DNA of 64,000 nt from Halomonas alkalicola. Its GTDB lineage: Bacteria > Pseudomonadota > Gammaproteobacteria > Pseudomonadales > Halomonadaceae. Both the position numbers and the translations under genes were made by a program. Positions 56,330 through 64,000 of this stretch are shown piece by piece. The notes beneath the pieces are model-generated. The model was not told the origin of the DNA. It saw only the letters and a list, made by a program, of their open reading frames with translations, and made no database searches. The stretch covers positions 1,240,001-1,304,000 of the forward strand of contig NZ_CP131913.1 in NCBI RefSeq assembly GCF_030704205.1, read 5' to 3'. The stretch's first letter is position 1. Every line of letters starts with the position of its first letter.

Positions 56330-57925
56330 CTAGCAGTCTGTCGGTTTAGAGGGCATGAAGCGTAGAAGCAACGTCCCCTCTCTGGTTTCTTCGCAGGGTA
56401 GTCGGTCATGTGGCGGGAGAGTCGCTGTTGGCCCTCCCTGCCTCGCCTTGCACCGCTCCTGACCCCGGTGACGCGCTACCCGGTGAGGGATCTCCCCTCA
56501 TCCGGCAGCCAGGCGGTGCATTCGCTTGATGTTCCAGGCCAGGGTGGCCAGTCGCCACTCGCCGCTGACCTTGTCCAGGCCACGCAGCGAGAACTGCCGG
56601 AACCCCATCACGTGCTTGATGATGCCGAAGACCGGTTCCACCGTATGCTTGCGCAGCGCATACAGGGCGCGTCCCGCCCGGGTCTTCAGGCGGTGCGCCA
56701 TCTGCTCGACGGGATCCTCACTCGCCGGGGCGGGCGGATCCGCCGCGAAGCGCTCGAACACGGGGAGATGATGGACATCGCGCTTCATGGCCAGCAGCGG
56801 TTCGATGCCATGGGCCTGGCAGGCATCGACATTGGCCGCACTGAAGTAGCCCGTGTCGGCCAGCAGGCAACTGGGGCGCCCCAACGCCCGGGGGTAGCCC
56901 TGCCATGCGGTCAGTAACGGCATGACCTGCTGCTTGTCGTTGGTCGCCTGGGTGACATGCACGTGGGTGACCAGCAGGGTGTCGGTATCGACGGCCGCCT
57001 GGGCGTTGTAGCACTGATCGAAGGCCTTGCCGGTGACCGGCATGATGCGTGATTGTGGGTCGGTGAGGTTGACCTGATCCTTGTCGCGGGGGCCGCCCGT
57101 CGGTGGCTCGGGATCCCGCCCCCGAGGCGTCTTGCCGGCCTTCCGCTGCGCCTCACGGCGCGCCACCTTTTCCTGGTAGGCGGCTTGTTCGACGGCGTCT
57201 CGCTCCTCGGCCCGCGCCTCGATCTTGGCCTTGGCCTCGGCGATCGCCGCCAGGCGCTGTTCGCGACGGGCAATCTCCGCCGGGATGTCCATGCCATCGG
57301 CGGCGTCATCCCGATCCGCGGACTCGGCCCGTTGGGTCAGCGCCTTCACCTCGGCCTTGAACTGAGCCTCCAGCTTCTTGGCATGGCCCGTACGACAGCG
57401 CCCTATGCTTGCTGGCGTTGGCCTTGAGCTTGGTGCCATCCAGCGCGATGGTGCCGAGCTTGAGCAGCTTCATCTCGCGGGCCAGCAAGAGCACCTGGAC
57501 GAACAGTTGCTCCAGTTCGGGCAGGAAGCGCCGCCGGAAGGTGGCCAGGGTGTCGTGGTCGGGATGGGTGTTGGCGGCCAGGTAGCGGAACGCCACCGAG
57601 TCATAGGTGGCCCGCTCGATCTTGCGGCTGGAATACACCCCGGTGGCATAGCCATAGACCAGCAGACTCAGCAGCACCGCCGGGTGATGGGCCTTATGCC
57701 CCCGGCCGGCGTACCGCCGCGTCAACGCCGAGAGGTCCAGCTGCTCGACAACATCCACCACGAAGCGCGCCAGGTGGTCATCGGGCAACCACTCGTCCAC
57801 GGAAGGCGGCAGAAGATAATCGGTCTGGCGGTCAACGGGGATGAAGCGGCTCATGGCGACGTTCCGGTGGTGGCGGCTGGAAGCGAGTATCTCACGACGT
57901 TATCGAAAACCCGACAGACTGCTAG
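56330..57925. mobile_element. IS1182-family insertion sequence
   Basis: About 1.6 kb with inverted ends CTAGCAGTCTGTCGG at both sides and a candidate 5-bp duplication CGCCT (56325-56329 and 57926-57930). It encodes one IS1182-type transposase on the minus strand. It interrupts the TonB receptor gene inside the signal-peptide codons, in the same orientation as the receptor. Confidence 0.85.
56498..57854 (-). pseudogene. IS1182-family transposase, frameshifted
   Basis: The N-terminal frame (MSRFIPVDRQTDYLLPP to KHRALSYG) and the C-terminal frame (HAKKLEAQFKAEVKAL to the end) are joined across one surplus base near 57386-57391 (TACGGGCCATGCC where TACGGGCATGCC would keep the frame). Catalytic residues are otherwise present: GTIALDGTKLKANAS, LADTGYFSAANV and a C-terminal HTVEPVFGIIKHVMGFR. 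Such elements do not use programmed shifting, so the copy is either dead or misread here. Confidence 0.83.
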
Positions 57926-57961
57926 CGCCTTGGGGAGCGCTTTTTTCTGGCAAAGCAGCAT
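57926..57961 (-). pseudogene. first 12 codons of the TonB receptor, isolated by the IS
   Basis: ATG CTG CTT TGC... encodes MLLCQKKALPKA and then runs into the IS end. GGGA lies 7-8 bases before the ATG. It continues in frame with the receptor on the other side of the element. Confidence 0.8.
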
Positions 57962-58074
57962 GGTGTGTTCCCTTTCTGGAGGACGGTATTGGACTGTCCT
58001 CCCCCCTCGGCTTGGCACGATCGCTTCCACTGCATAGGTAGAGGCGTTGTTGTTCTTACAGGCTTGACGCGCGG

Positions 58075-58091
58075 ATGTTATCAAATAACAT
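58075..58091. promoter_or_regulatory. Zur-type box upstream of the TonB receptor
   Basis: ATGTTATCAAATAACAT is a 17-bp palindrome (7-bp arms) containing GTTAT-N3-ATAAC, the same core as the site before the His-rich porin. It lies ~115-130 bases before the original receptor start. Confidence 0.68.
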
Positions 58092-58105
58092 TTAAAATGT
58101 AAAAC

Positions 58106-58124
58106 TAAAGCATTCTCATTTGCC
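58106..58124 (-). promoter_or_regulatory. Fur-like site upstream of the TonB receptor
   Basis: On the minus strand GCAAATGAGAATGCTTTA matches the 19-bp Fur consensus at about 11 of 19 positions, with the AATGAGAAT core well kept. It lies 15 bases from the Zur-type box, so one promoter may respond to both iron and zinc. Confidence 0.42.
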
Positions 58125-58134
58125 TTGGTGCTTT

Positions 58135-59043
58135 TCAGGCGTTCTCGTCGGCTGACGTCGCCGGGTCGCCACCGGGATATGTCGGCAGGGATAGCGCATG
58201 ATGCCCGGGGGCCAGTGGCTCGGCGGCGATCACATAGTCGGCGCCGCAGGGCAGCCCCGTCTCGCTGCGCGCCAGGGGGAGCGCCTCGGCGCGCAGCGCT
58301 TCGATGCGCCCCCGGAGCGCCTCGGCCAGCGCCGGGTCCTTCAGCTGATCCAGCTGCTTCAGGCACAGGTCGAGCTGCGAATTGACGAAGCGCTCCCGGT
58401 AGCGGATGGGAAACTGGCGCACCTCGAGCACGCGAAAGCCGGCCGTGCCGAGCTGGCGCAGCACCCAGGAGGCCGGATACTCCCGGTAGGGGCGCCCGTT
58501 GCCCATCAGCAGACAGGCGTCGCGCAGCCTGCCGATGGCCTGAACGATGCGCCCCTCCCGGGTATCGGGGGCGTCGAGCACATAGGGCTCGGTGCCCACG
58601 ATATAGAGCCTGCCCTTTACGTGGGGCCTCAGGCGCGTCAGCACCTGCTCCTGCCAGTAGGGCGCAAAGCCCTCGATGGCGCCGATAAAGTAGTCCAGCA
58701 GCACCGTGTCGAAGCACTCCCCGTAGAACAGCTCGGGGGCGATCCAGTTGGCCACCAGCACGCGGTCCTGAGGGCGCATGCGCTCCCCCGCCGCCTTTCT
58801 GGCCGTTCGGGCCATGCCGGCCGAGGCGGTGACCGCGGCCCAGCGCTCGGTCTCAAGCGAGGAGACCCAGCGCAGCGAGTTGTAGCCGGTGCCAGCATCG
58901 AGAAAGCTGCCCCAGGGCTGGCTGCCCTGAAGGGCTTCGATGGCGCGGAAGATCGGCGACGCCGTGCGCGAGGCGCCGGCATCGGCGGAAGGCGCGGTGG
59001 CGCGAGACGGAGTGGAAGCGGAGCCTGTCACAGTCGATGTCAT
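58135..59043 (-). CDS. class I SAM-dependent methyltransferase in the metal-uptake operon
   Basis: A 302-residue cytoplasmic protein with the SAM-binding motif I FLDAGTGYNSLRWV near residue 45 and an acidic motif in DTVLLDYFIGA near 113. No signal peptide; the first ~25 residues are Ser/Thr/Ala-rich. The start overlaps the permease stop as ATGA, so it is the coupled last gene of the zinc-type ABC operon. Substrate unknown. A role in making or modifying a metallophore is only a hypothesis from context. Confidence 0.75.
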   Translation of the reverse strand: MTSTVTGSASTPSRATAPSADAGASRTASPIFRAIEALQGSQPWGSFLDAGTGYNSLRWVSSLETERWAAVTASAGMARTARKAAGERMRPQDRVLVANWIAPELFYGECFDTVLLDYFIGAIEGFAPYWQEQVLTRLRPHVKGRLYIVGTEPYVLDAPDTREGRIVQAIGRLRDACLLMGNGRPYREYPASWVLRQLGTAGFRVLEVRQFPIRYRERFVNSQLDLCLKQLDQLKDPALAEALRGRIEALRAEALPLARSETGLPCGADYVIAAEPLAPGHHALSLPTYPGGDPATSADENA

Positions 59044-59834
59044 GGGGTTGATCGTCGAGTTGAAGAGGGAACGGAGCGCAGCGCCCATAGCGTGATGCCC
59101 GCCGCCGCGTGGGTCACGATCAGCACGGGGGCGAAGGGCTGGTCCAGCCAGAGGCTGAGCCACCAGGCCAGCATAAAGGAGGCCAGCGCCAGCAGCACGG
59201 CGTGAAGCAGCCAGTGCTGCAGGTGGCGCGCCCGCAGCGCGCTGATCCAGGCGGGGAACAGCAGCGTCGACAGCGCGGCCGGCACGCCAAAGACCATGGC
59301 GCCCATGACGATCACGGCGACCAGCCACGCCGCCTCCGCCAGGCGCATGGGCAGGCCTGGCACCGCCCAGGAGGCCAGGTTGGGCAGCAGCTGTGAGCGC
59401 AGCCAGATGCGCTTGAGGGGCCGGAGCAGAGGCAGGGAGAGCAGCGTCAGCCCGACAACCGCCCAGGCGTCGGTCGGCGCCACGAAGTAGAGCTGACCCT
59501 CGGCCCAGCGGGCCGCTGCCAGGCTCGCCTGGGGAGCGTTGGCCGCCAGCAGCGTCACCAGGGCCAGGCCAGCCAGAAAGCTGGCCAGCGCCGCATGCTC
59601 GCCCTGTCGCTGCAGGCGCAGCAGCCACATCATACCCCCGCTCACTCCCAGCGCCAGAGGCAGCACCGGCCAGGTCAGCGCCGATGCCGCCACGCCGCCC
59701 ACGGCGGCCCACTGGCTGAGCGCCAGGGCCTGCCAGGCGGAGCCCTTCAGAAAGAGGCCGACGCCGGCCAGGGCGAGCAGCAGGGTCATGCCGGTGCCGG
59801 CCAGCAGCGGCAGCCAGAGAAGATCAGGCGGCAT
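59040..59834 (-). CDS. metal ABC transporter permease (ZnuB-like)
   Basis: A 264-residue hydrophobic protein with about eight membrane segments, matching the ZnuB/TroC permease family in length and layout (WAAVGGVAASALTWP near residue 42, AWLVAVIVMGAMVFGVPAAL near 170). It overlaps the ATPase gene by 11 bases and the methyltransferase gene by 4. Together with the adjacent binding protein and ATPase it should import zinc (or manganese) from the periplasm. The sequence is more divergent than typical ZnuB. Confidence 0.8.
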   Translation of the reverse strand: MPPDLLWLPLLAGTGMTLLLALAGVGLFLKGSAWQALALSQWAAVGGVAASALTWPVLPLALGVSGGMMWLLRLQRQGEHAALASFLAGLALVTLLAANAPQASLAAARWAEGQLYFVAPTDAWAVVGLTLLSLPLLRPLKRIWLRSQLLPNLASWAVPGLPMRLAEAAWLVAVIVMGAMVFGVPAALSTLLFPAWISALRARHLQHWLLHAVLLALASFMLAWWLSLWLDQPFAPVLIVTHAAAGITLWALRSVPSSTRRSTP

Positions 59835-60429
59835 CTAGGCAGGCCTCCAGAGGCAGAGCGGTCGCACCACAGGCCTCGATCATGCCGCTGTCGTGGCCGG
59901 TCATCAGCAGCGTGACGCCCGGGTCCAGCGCCGTCATCAGCTCCACGGCGGCCTCCTTGACGGCGTGATCCAGATGGTTGGCCGGCTCGTCCAGCATGAC
60001 CAGGTGGGGCGCCCGCCCTCCCGCGCCGGGCGGCGGCGACAGCGCCGCCGCCAGCCGCAGCAGCTGCCACTGCCCGCCGCTGAGGGTATCCAGCCGCCTG
60101 GGCAGCAGCGCTGCCAGGCGCGGCAGCGCGGGCGGCACCACCTCCATGGCGGCGAACCAGTCGCAGCCGGAAAGCGGCCAGGGCTCGCGCCGGGCGCTTT
60201 CCTGGGCCAGCAACATCAGCGTCAGCCCCGGAGCGCAGCGCAGGCGACCCGAAAACAGCGTCGCCTGGCCGGCAATCGCCTTGAGCAGCAGCGACTTGCC
60301 GCTGCCGTTGGGGCCGGTGATGGCGAGCCGGGCCCCCGAAGAGACCCTCAGGCTCAGAGGGCCGACCAGGGCCCGGGCAACGCCCAGCGTGGCACGCTCC
60401 AGCGCCACGACCTCGCTGCCGCTGGCCAT
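59824..60429 (-). CDS. metal ABC transporter ATP-binding protein (ZnuC-like)
   Basis: A 201-residue ABC ATPase, short for the family (~250). Walker A ITGPNGSGKSLLL is near residue 38, the signature LSGGQWQLLRLA near 115, Walker B LVMLDEPANHLD near 143 and the switch region MTGHDSG near 178. It follows the binding-protein gene without a gap and overlaps the permease gene. Confidence 0.85.
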   Translation of the reverse strand: MASGSEVVALERATLGVARALVGPLSLRVSSGARLAITGPNGSGKSLLLKAIAGQATLFSGRLRCAPGLTLMLLAQESARREPWPLSGCDWFAAMEVVPPALPRLAALLPRRLDTLSGGQWQLLRLAAALSPPPGAGGRAPHLVMLDEPANHLDHAVKEAAVELMTALDPGVTLLMTGHDSGMIEACGATALPLEACLDAA

Positions 60430-61326
60430 TCAGCGCGCGTCCAGCGCGTCGACCCAGTCCCGCATCAGGGCCAGATAGCCCTCAAGCGTCGGCGTCTGCG
60501 GCTCCAGCGCCACGCTGGTCGCCGGCCAGCCCAGCTGACGCTGCAGGAACTCCGCCCCCCTGGAGGGCTGGAAGCTGGCATAGAGAACCCGCCCCTCGGT
60601 GCCCTGCAGCTTGCCGACCAGCTCGCCCAGGTGGCGGGCGCTGGGCGGAATGCCCGGCGCCGGCTCGAGATAGCCGACGACCTCTACGGGCAGCCACTCT
60701 TCCAGGTAGTCGAGGTCCTCGTGGTAGACCACGATGCGCTGCTCGGCCACGCCCTCGGCCAGCTGCCGAGCCTGCTCGCGCAGGGTCTCCGCCAGGGCGC
60801 CGGCACGCGCGTGATACGCCTCGGCATGGGCCGGGTCGAGACGCGCCAGCCGCCGCGCCAGCGCCTCGCCCAGCGACGCCATGCGCAGGGGGTCCACGTT
60901 GAAGTGGGGATTGCCTTCGGTATGCACGTGCCCCACGTTCGGGCCATCCATGGTGATGGAGCGCCGCAGCGGCAGGATGCTGGCACCGACGAAGTGCGTT
61001 TCCCGGCCGCTGTTGACCGCCGGATTGGCGGCGCCGCGCTGGGCGGCGGGCAGCCACCCCTCCTCCAGCCCGGCGCCGACCTCCAGCAGCATATCGGCAC
61101 GGCGCAGCGCCGCCATGAAGCTCGGGCGCGCGTCCAGGTAGTGGGCATCGCGGTCCGGCGCAGCCAGCACCGTGACCGACACCTGCTCACCCCCCACCTC
61201 GTTGGCCAGCATCCCGAGGCTTGCCGTGGTCGCCACGATGTTCAGCGCCGCCAGGGCCGGCAGCGGCAGGCTCAGCAGGAGCGCCAGGGCCAGGGCCCCG
61301 ACGCCGCGATTGCGCATGAATCGCAT
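60430..61326 (-). CDS. zinc/manganese-type ABC substrate-binding protein (ZnuA-like)
   Basis: A 298-residue periplasmic protein of cluster A-I. The signal peptide ends near LPALAAL. Candidate metal ligands are His in DAHYLDARPSF near residue 62, His in GNPHFNVDP near 140 and His in VYHEDLDYLE near 203, plus an acidic residue late in the chain. The long His-rich loop of classical ZnuA is missing. Operon context with a His-rich outer-membrane protein supports zinc. Confidence 0.83.
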   Translation of the reverse strand: MRFMRNRGVGALALALLLSLPLPALAALNIVATTASLGMLANEVGGEQVSVTVLAAPDRDAHYLDARPSFMAALRRADMLLEVGAGLEEGWLPAAQRGAANPAVNSGRETHFVGASILPLRRSITMDGPNVGHVHTEGNPHFNVDPLRMASLGEALARRLARLDPAHAEAYHARAGALAETLREQARQLAEGVAEQRIVVYHEDLDYLEEWLPVEVVGYLEPAPGIPPSARHLGELVGKLQGTEGRVLYASFQPSRGAEFLQRQLGWPATSVALEPQTPTLEGYLALMRDWVDALDAR

Positions 61327-61336
61327 CTAATACTCC

Positions 61337-62698
61337 TTAGAAGCGGTGGGCGCCGTGAGCGCCAAGTGCCACATTGACCTGGAACATCAGCTCCAGCCCG
61401 CGATCGCGCTCCCCGCCGGCGACCGCGAAGTCGTTCTGGCTCAGCTGGGCACGCAGGAACACCGGCTCCACCGGGCGGAAGGTCACCTGGGCGCTGTGCC
61501 GGTAAGAAGTGCTCAGGGACTCGACCTCGGTGGGGTGGAAGTCGACCACCTTGTTGGTCAGGCCCAGCGCCTCGGTGCGCAGCCCCGCCTGCCAGCGAGG
61601 CGCCACCCCGTAGACCGCCTCGAGATACATGCCGTCCTGGCGCTCACGATGCCCGTCGCGCTGTTCCCAGCCGGTGCTGCGCTCGACGTACTCATCGAGG
61701 TTGCGCCAGACGTGGAAATATTCGCTGGTTACACGCCAGTCGCCCTGGCCATAGGCGCGGCCGGCGTCGTAGCGGTAGGCCAGGTCCAGGCCGGCAAACC
61801 AGGTGTCACCCTCCAGGGCATGGGCGTGATGGCCGTGGTCCTCAACCCGCGAAACCTGACGGTTATAGCCGGTGGAGGCCCCCAGCTGCAGGGCATGGTC
61901 CGGGCCGAGGTCGGGACCCGTCTTGACGAAGGCCGTAAACAGACGCGGTGCGCTGGTCTGAGAGTAAGGGGCGCCGCCGTGGTCATGGTCGTGCCCATGG
62001 CCGTGATCATGTCCATGGTCGTGCCCGTGGTCATGGTCATGCCCATGGTCGTGGCCGTGCTCGCTTTCATGATCGTGACCGCCGCCCGCGGCCATAAAGC
62101 GGTTGAAGCTGCCGTTATCGCCCTGCAGCACCTCTACGCCGAAGCGCGTGAAGGTGCGCGTCGGCGCCACCCAGCTGGCCTGCAGCCCGGTCTCCAGCAG
62201 GCCGTGATCGCCGAACAGGAAGCGATTGACCAGCGGCCGGTCGGCAAAGTCCCAGTCGTGAGGATGTCGGCTGTTCATGTACCCCACGTCGGAGAGAAAT
62301 TTGCCGCCCTTGAGCTGGAGGCCGGCCGGCAGCGCCCGCGTGACCAGATAGGCCTCCTCGACCTCGATATGGTCCTCGTCGAAGCCGATCAGCAGGGTGC
62401 CGTCCAGCAGGTCACCGAGGCGCGACTCGATCACCAGCTCGGAGTGCCCGAGATTGAAACCATCGCTCAGGCTGTGGTCGTGATCGTGACCGTGGTCATG
62501 ACCATGGTCGTGGTCCGAGAAGCCTGCCGGCGTCTGATTGCCGCTGGAGACCTCGTTGAAGTAGATGCCCTCCAGAATCAGCGAGACATCGATGTCCCAG
62601 TCGCGGTCTCCGCCGCTCTCTGCCACTGCCAGCGTCGGCATGATCAGCGCGGCCGTGGTCAGGCCGGCGAGGGTTCCCTTGACGTTCTTCTTGATCAC
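61337..62698 (-). CDS. His-rich outer-membrane porin-like protein of the zinc operon
   Basis: A 453-residue protein with signal peptide (cleaved near TLAVAES). Two His/Asp-rich loops lie near residues 62-76 and 209-245, the second mostly HD/HG repeats. Alternating hydrophobic strands and a C-terminal FQVNVALGAHGAHRF ending in Phe point to an outer-membrane beta-barrel. A Zur-type box lies ~30 bases before the start, and the ABC transporter follows in the same operon. It probably captures zinc at the cell surface or passes it inward; no TonB box or plug domain is evident. Confidence 0.72.
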   Translation of the reverse strand: MIKKNVKGTLAGLTTAALIMPTLAVAESGGDRDWDIDVSLILEGIYFNEVSSGNQTPAGFSDHDHGHDHGHDHDHSLSDGFNLGHSELVIESRLGDLLDGTLLIGFDEDHIEVEEAYLVTRALPAGLQLKGGKFLSDVGYMNSRHPHDWDFADRPLVNRFLFGDHGLLETGLQASWVAPTRTFTRFGVEVLQGDNGSFNRFMAAGGGHDHESEHGHDHGHDHDHGHDHGHDHGHGHDHDHGGAPYSQTSAPRLFTAFVKTGPDLGPDHALQLGASTGYNRQVSRVEDHGHHAHALEGDTWFAGLDLAYRYDAGRAYGQGDWRVTSEYFHVWRNLDEYVERSTGWEQRDGHRERQDGMYLEAVYGVAPRWQAGLRTEALGLTNKVVDFHPTEVESLSTSYRHSAQVTFRPVEPVFLRAQLSQNDFAVAGGERDRGLELMFQVNVALGAHGAHRF

Positions 62699-62726
62699 TT
62701 GCTTGCTTCCTCTAGTTATATATTAC

Positions 62727-62739
62727 GTTATATCATAAC
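62727..62739 (-). promoter_or_regulatory. Zur-type box of the zinc-uptake operon
   Basis: GTTATATCATAAC is a perfect GTTAT-N3-ATAAC palindrome in an AT-rich spacer, 29-41 bases before the porin start. Zur with zinc would repress the operon here. Confidence 0.75.
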
Positions 62740-62772
62740 AATATTAGTCATAAAGGCGTCAACGCGGCGCCC

Positions 62773-63951
62773 TCAGGAGAGCAGCGGCAGTCCGCCCGTC
62801 GGCGCGCTGCCGACCTGCCAGGCCAGCGAGGCCCCGAGCCACAGAATCGCCAGGCCGCCCCCCATGGCCAGCCAGACACTCAGCCGCCCCAGGCGCGCCG
62901 CGCCCCCACCGCCGGCGAACCGGCCGTAGTGGCGCATGACCCAGTCCCTGGCCAGCACGCTGGCCAGCGCCAGGGCCGAGACCGTCATCGCCGTGCCCAG
63001 CGCCATTACCATGACCGCCGCAGCCCCCAGGGCCGCATGGCCCAGCAGGCTGGCCGCCCCCATCATCAGCACCGCGCCGGTGCAGGGGCGCAGGCCGATT
63101 ACCACCACGGTGGCCAGCGCCGTGCGCCAGTTGCCGACCTCCTCCGGGGCGATATGGTGGCGCGATCCGCAGCCGCAGCCATCGTGCTGATGGCCGTGAG
63201 CGTGCCCATGAACGTGGCTGTGGTCATGCGTATGGCTGTGGTCATGGCTGTGGTCATGGGCGTGGCTGTGGTCATGGGCATGGGCATGGCGGTGAGCGTG
63301 CGCATGGCCGTGAGCCCCCTGGTGGTCGTGGTGGTGGTGGGCGTGGCGGTGATCATGCTGGCCGTGATCGCCGCCGGCCCGCGTGCGCCGCAGCAGCCGC
63401 CAGGCCCTCAGGCAGAGCCAGGCCCCCAGCAGCGCCACCATCAGAAAGCTCGCCAGCTCCAGGCTCGCCACGCTGCCCACGGCCCGGCGCGTCAGCCAGC
63501 CCAGGCCCTGAACCAGCACCAGTACCATGGCGATGGCCATCATGCCCTGCAGCAGGGCGGCGCTGAACGAGAGCCCCAGGGCGCGCTTGAGGCCGCCCCC
63601 CTGGGAGACCAGGTAGGTGGAGAGCACCGCCTTGCCGTGGCCGGGGCCGGCGGCATGGAAGACCCCATAGCCGAAGCTCAGCGCCAGCAGCCAGCCGGCG
63701 GTGGCCCAGCTGGGCGTCTCGGACCAGCCGCTCACCGCCAGGGTGAGCGCCCGGTGAAGCTCGCGCTGCCAGGCCAGGATCTGCAGGCTCAGGCCGCGCA
63801 TCACGCCCAGCTGCATCAGCAGCGCGGCCACGATGACCAGCAGCGCCAGGCCGCCCAGCCGCCATCGGTGGCGGGTCAGGAAACTTCTCAACCGGTAGGA
63901 AACGCCGGCCGGGCCGGCAGACGAAGGGAGCGAGCTGGCGTGACGCGACAT
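62773..63951 (-). CDS. NicO/RcnA-type metal permease with His-rich loop
   Basis: A 392-residue polytopic membrane protein of the HoxN/NicO-RcnA superfamily: GVFHAAGPGHGKAVLSTYLV near residue 94 with the family HAxGPGH motif, and GLRPCTGAVLM near 290. Between them a long cytoplasmic or periplasmic loop (residues ~197-262) is almost only His, Asp, Gly, Ala and Ser. Members move nickel or cobalt, but this zinc-island copy could handle zinc. GAGG precedes the ATG at 63951; the frame is open up to the window edge, so an upstream start or an adjacent gene cannot be excluded. Confidence 0.83.
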   Translation of the reverse strand: MSRHASSLPSSAGPAGVSYRLRSFLTRHRWRLGGLALLVIVAALLMQLGVMRGLSLQILAWQRELHRALTLAVSGWSETPSWATAGWLLALSFGYGVFHAAGPGHGKAVLSTYLVSQGGGLKRALGLSFSAALLQGMMAIAMVLVLVQGLGWLTRRAVGSVASLELASFLMVALLGAWLCLRAWRLLRRTRAGGDHGQHDHRHAHHHHDHQGAHGHAHAHRHAHAHDHSHAHDHSHDHSHTHDHSHVHGHAHGHQHDGCGCGSRHHIAPEEVGNWRTALATVVVIGLRPCTGAVLMMGAASLLGHAALGAAAVMVMALGTAMTVSALALASVLARDWVMRHYGRFAGGGGAARLGRLSVWLAMGGGLAILWLGASLAWQVGSAPTGGLPLLS

Positions 63952-64000
63952 GGTGTACCTCGGGTAGGCCTTTGGCTGGTGATCGGTCGGCTCAAAATGT

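Noticed and set aside
61980..63350. Regular GTGGTCATG-like repeats resembling a CRISPR or satellite
   Set aside because: They are the His/Asp codons of two proteins, with no constant repeat length or unique spacers.

Overview
The window is GC-rich chromosomal DNA of a gammaproteobacterium. NirB/NirD, PgpA, ChaC, PiuC, a Cys-poor DksA paralogue, TRAP transporters and an orphan antiporter cluster together look like Halomonadaceae (a halophilic or halotolerant Halomonas relative). That assignment is inferred from gene content and codon style, not from a marker gene. No rRNA, tRNA or CRISPR array was recognised.

Layout. 1-4.2 kb: the tail of an ABC exporter and two divergent L,D-transpeptidases. 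4.2-14.7 kb: a nitrate assimilation locus with NarK, a NIT-ANTAR antiterminator (NasR), nitrate reductase NasA, and a divergent operon of an FAD oxidoreductase, NirB (frameshifted here) and NirD. The nasA and FAD-oxidoreductase leaders each carry a hexaloop hairpin that overlaps the 5' arm of an intrinsic terminator. Sigma-54 promoters precede narK and nasA, and NtrC-like sites lie between the divergent units. 14.7-17.4 kb: patatin phospholipase and PIN-PhoH ATPase. 17.4-22.9 kb: four overlapping membrane genes forming a Mrp/complex-I-like ion antiporter module without the usual partner genes. 22.9-36.5 kb: mostly housekeeping (GGDEF protein, TrpB, esterase, SLC13 permease, CspA, GMC oxidoreductase, MmsA, LysR regulator, NnrU, ChaC, PgpA and a DUF533/TerB-like gene broken by a 7-bp duplication).

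36.6-42 kb: a threonine dehydratase whose 3' end is interrupted by an IS256-type element, then an IS5-type element, then an unusually long isocitrate dehydrogenase. 42.1-49.7 kb: an acyl-CoA ligase/thiolase/hydroxybutyrate dehydrogenase/LuxR operon followed by a DctPQM TRAP operon. Both are preceded by the same 19-base box at identical promoter spacing, so they probably form one regulon for import and CoA activation of a carboxylic acid.

49.7-64 kb: a metal-limitation (zinc) island. DUF1826, a zinc-independent DksA-like protein and two COG0523 GTPases run rightwards. PiuC and a TonB receptor run leftwards, with the receptor split in its signal peptide by an IS1182-type element. A leftward operon encodes a His-rich outer membrane protein, a zinc/manganese-type ABC transporter and a methyltransferase, and a NicO-type metal permease follows. 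Two 13-bp sites of the form GTTAT-N3-ATAAC, typical of Zur boxes, sit at the receptor and porin promoters.

Four otherwise well-preserved genes carry single frameshifts (nirB, the DUF533 gene and two transposases). Sequencing error and recent decay both remain possible for each.
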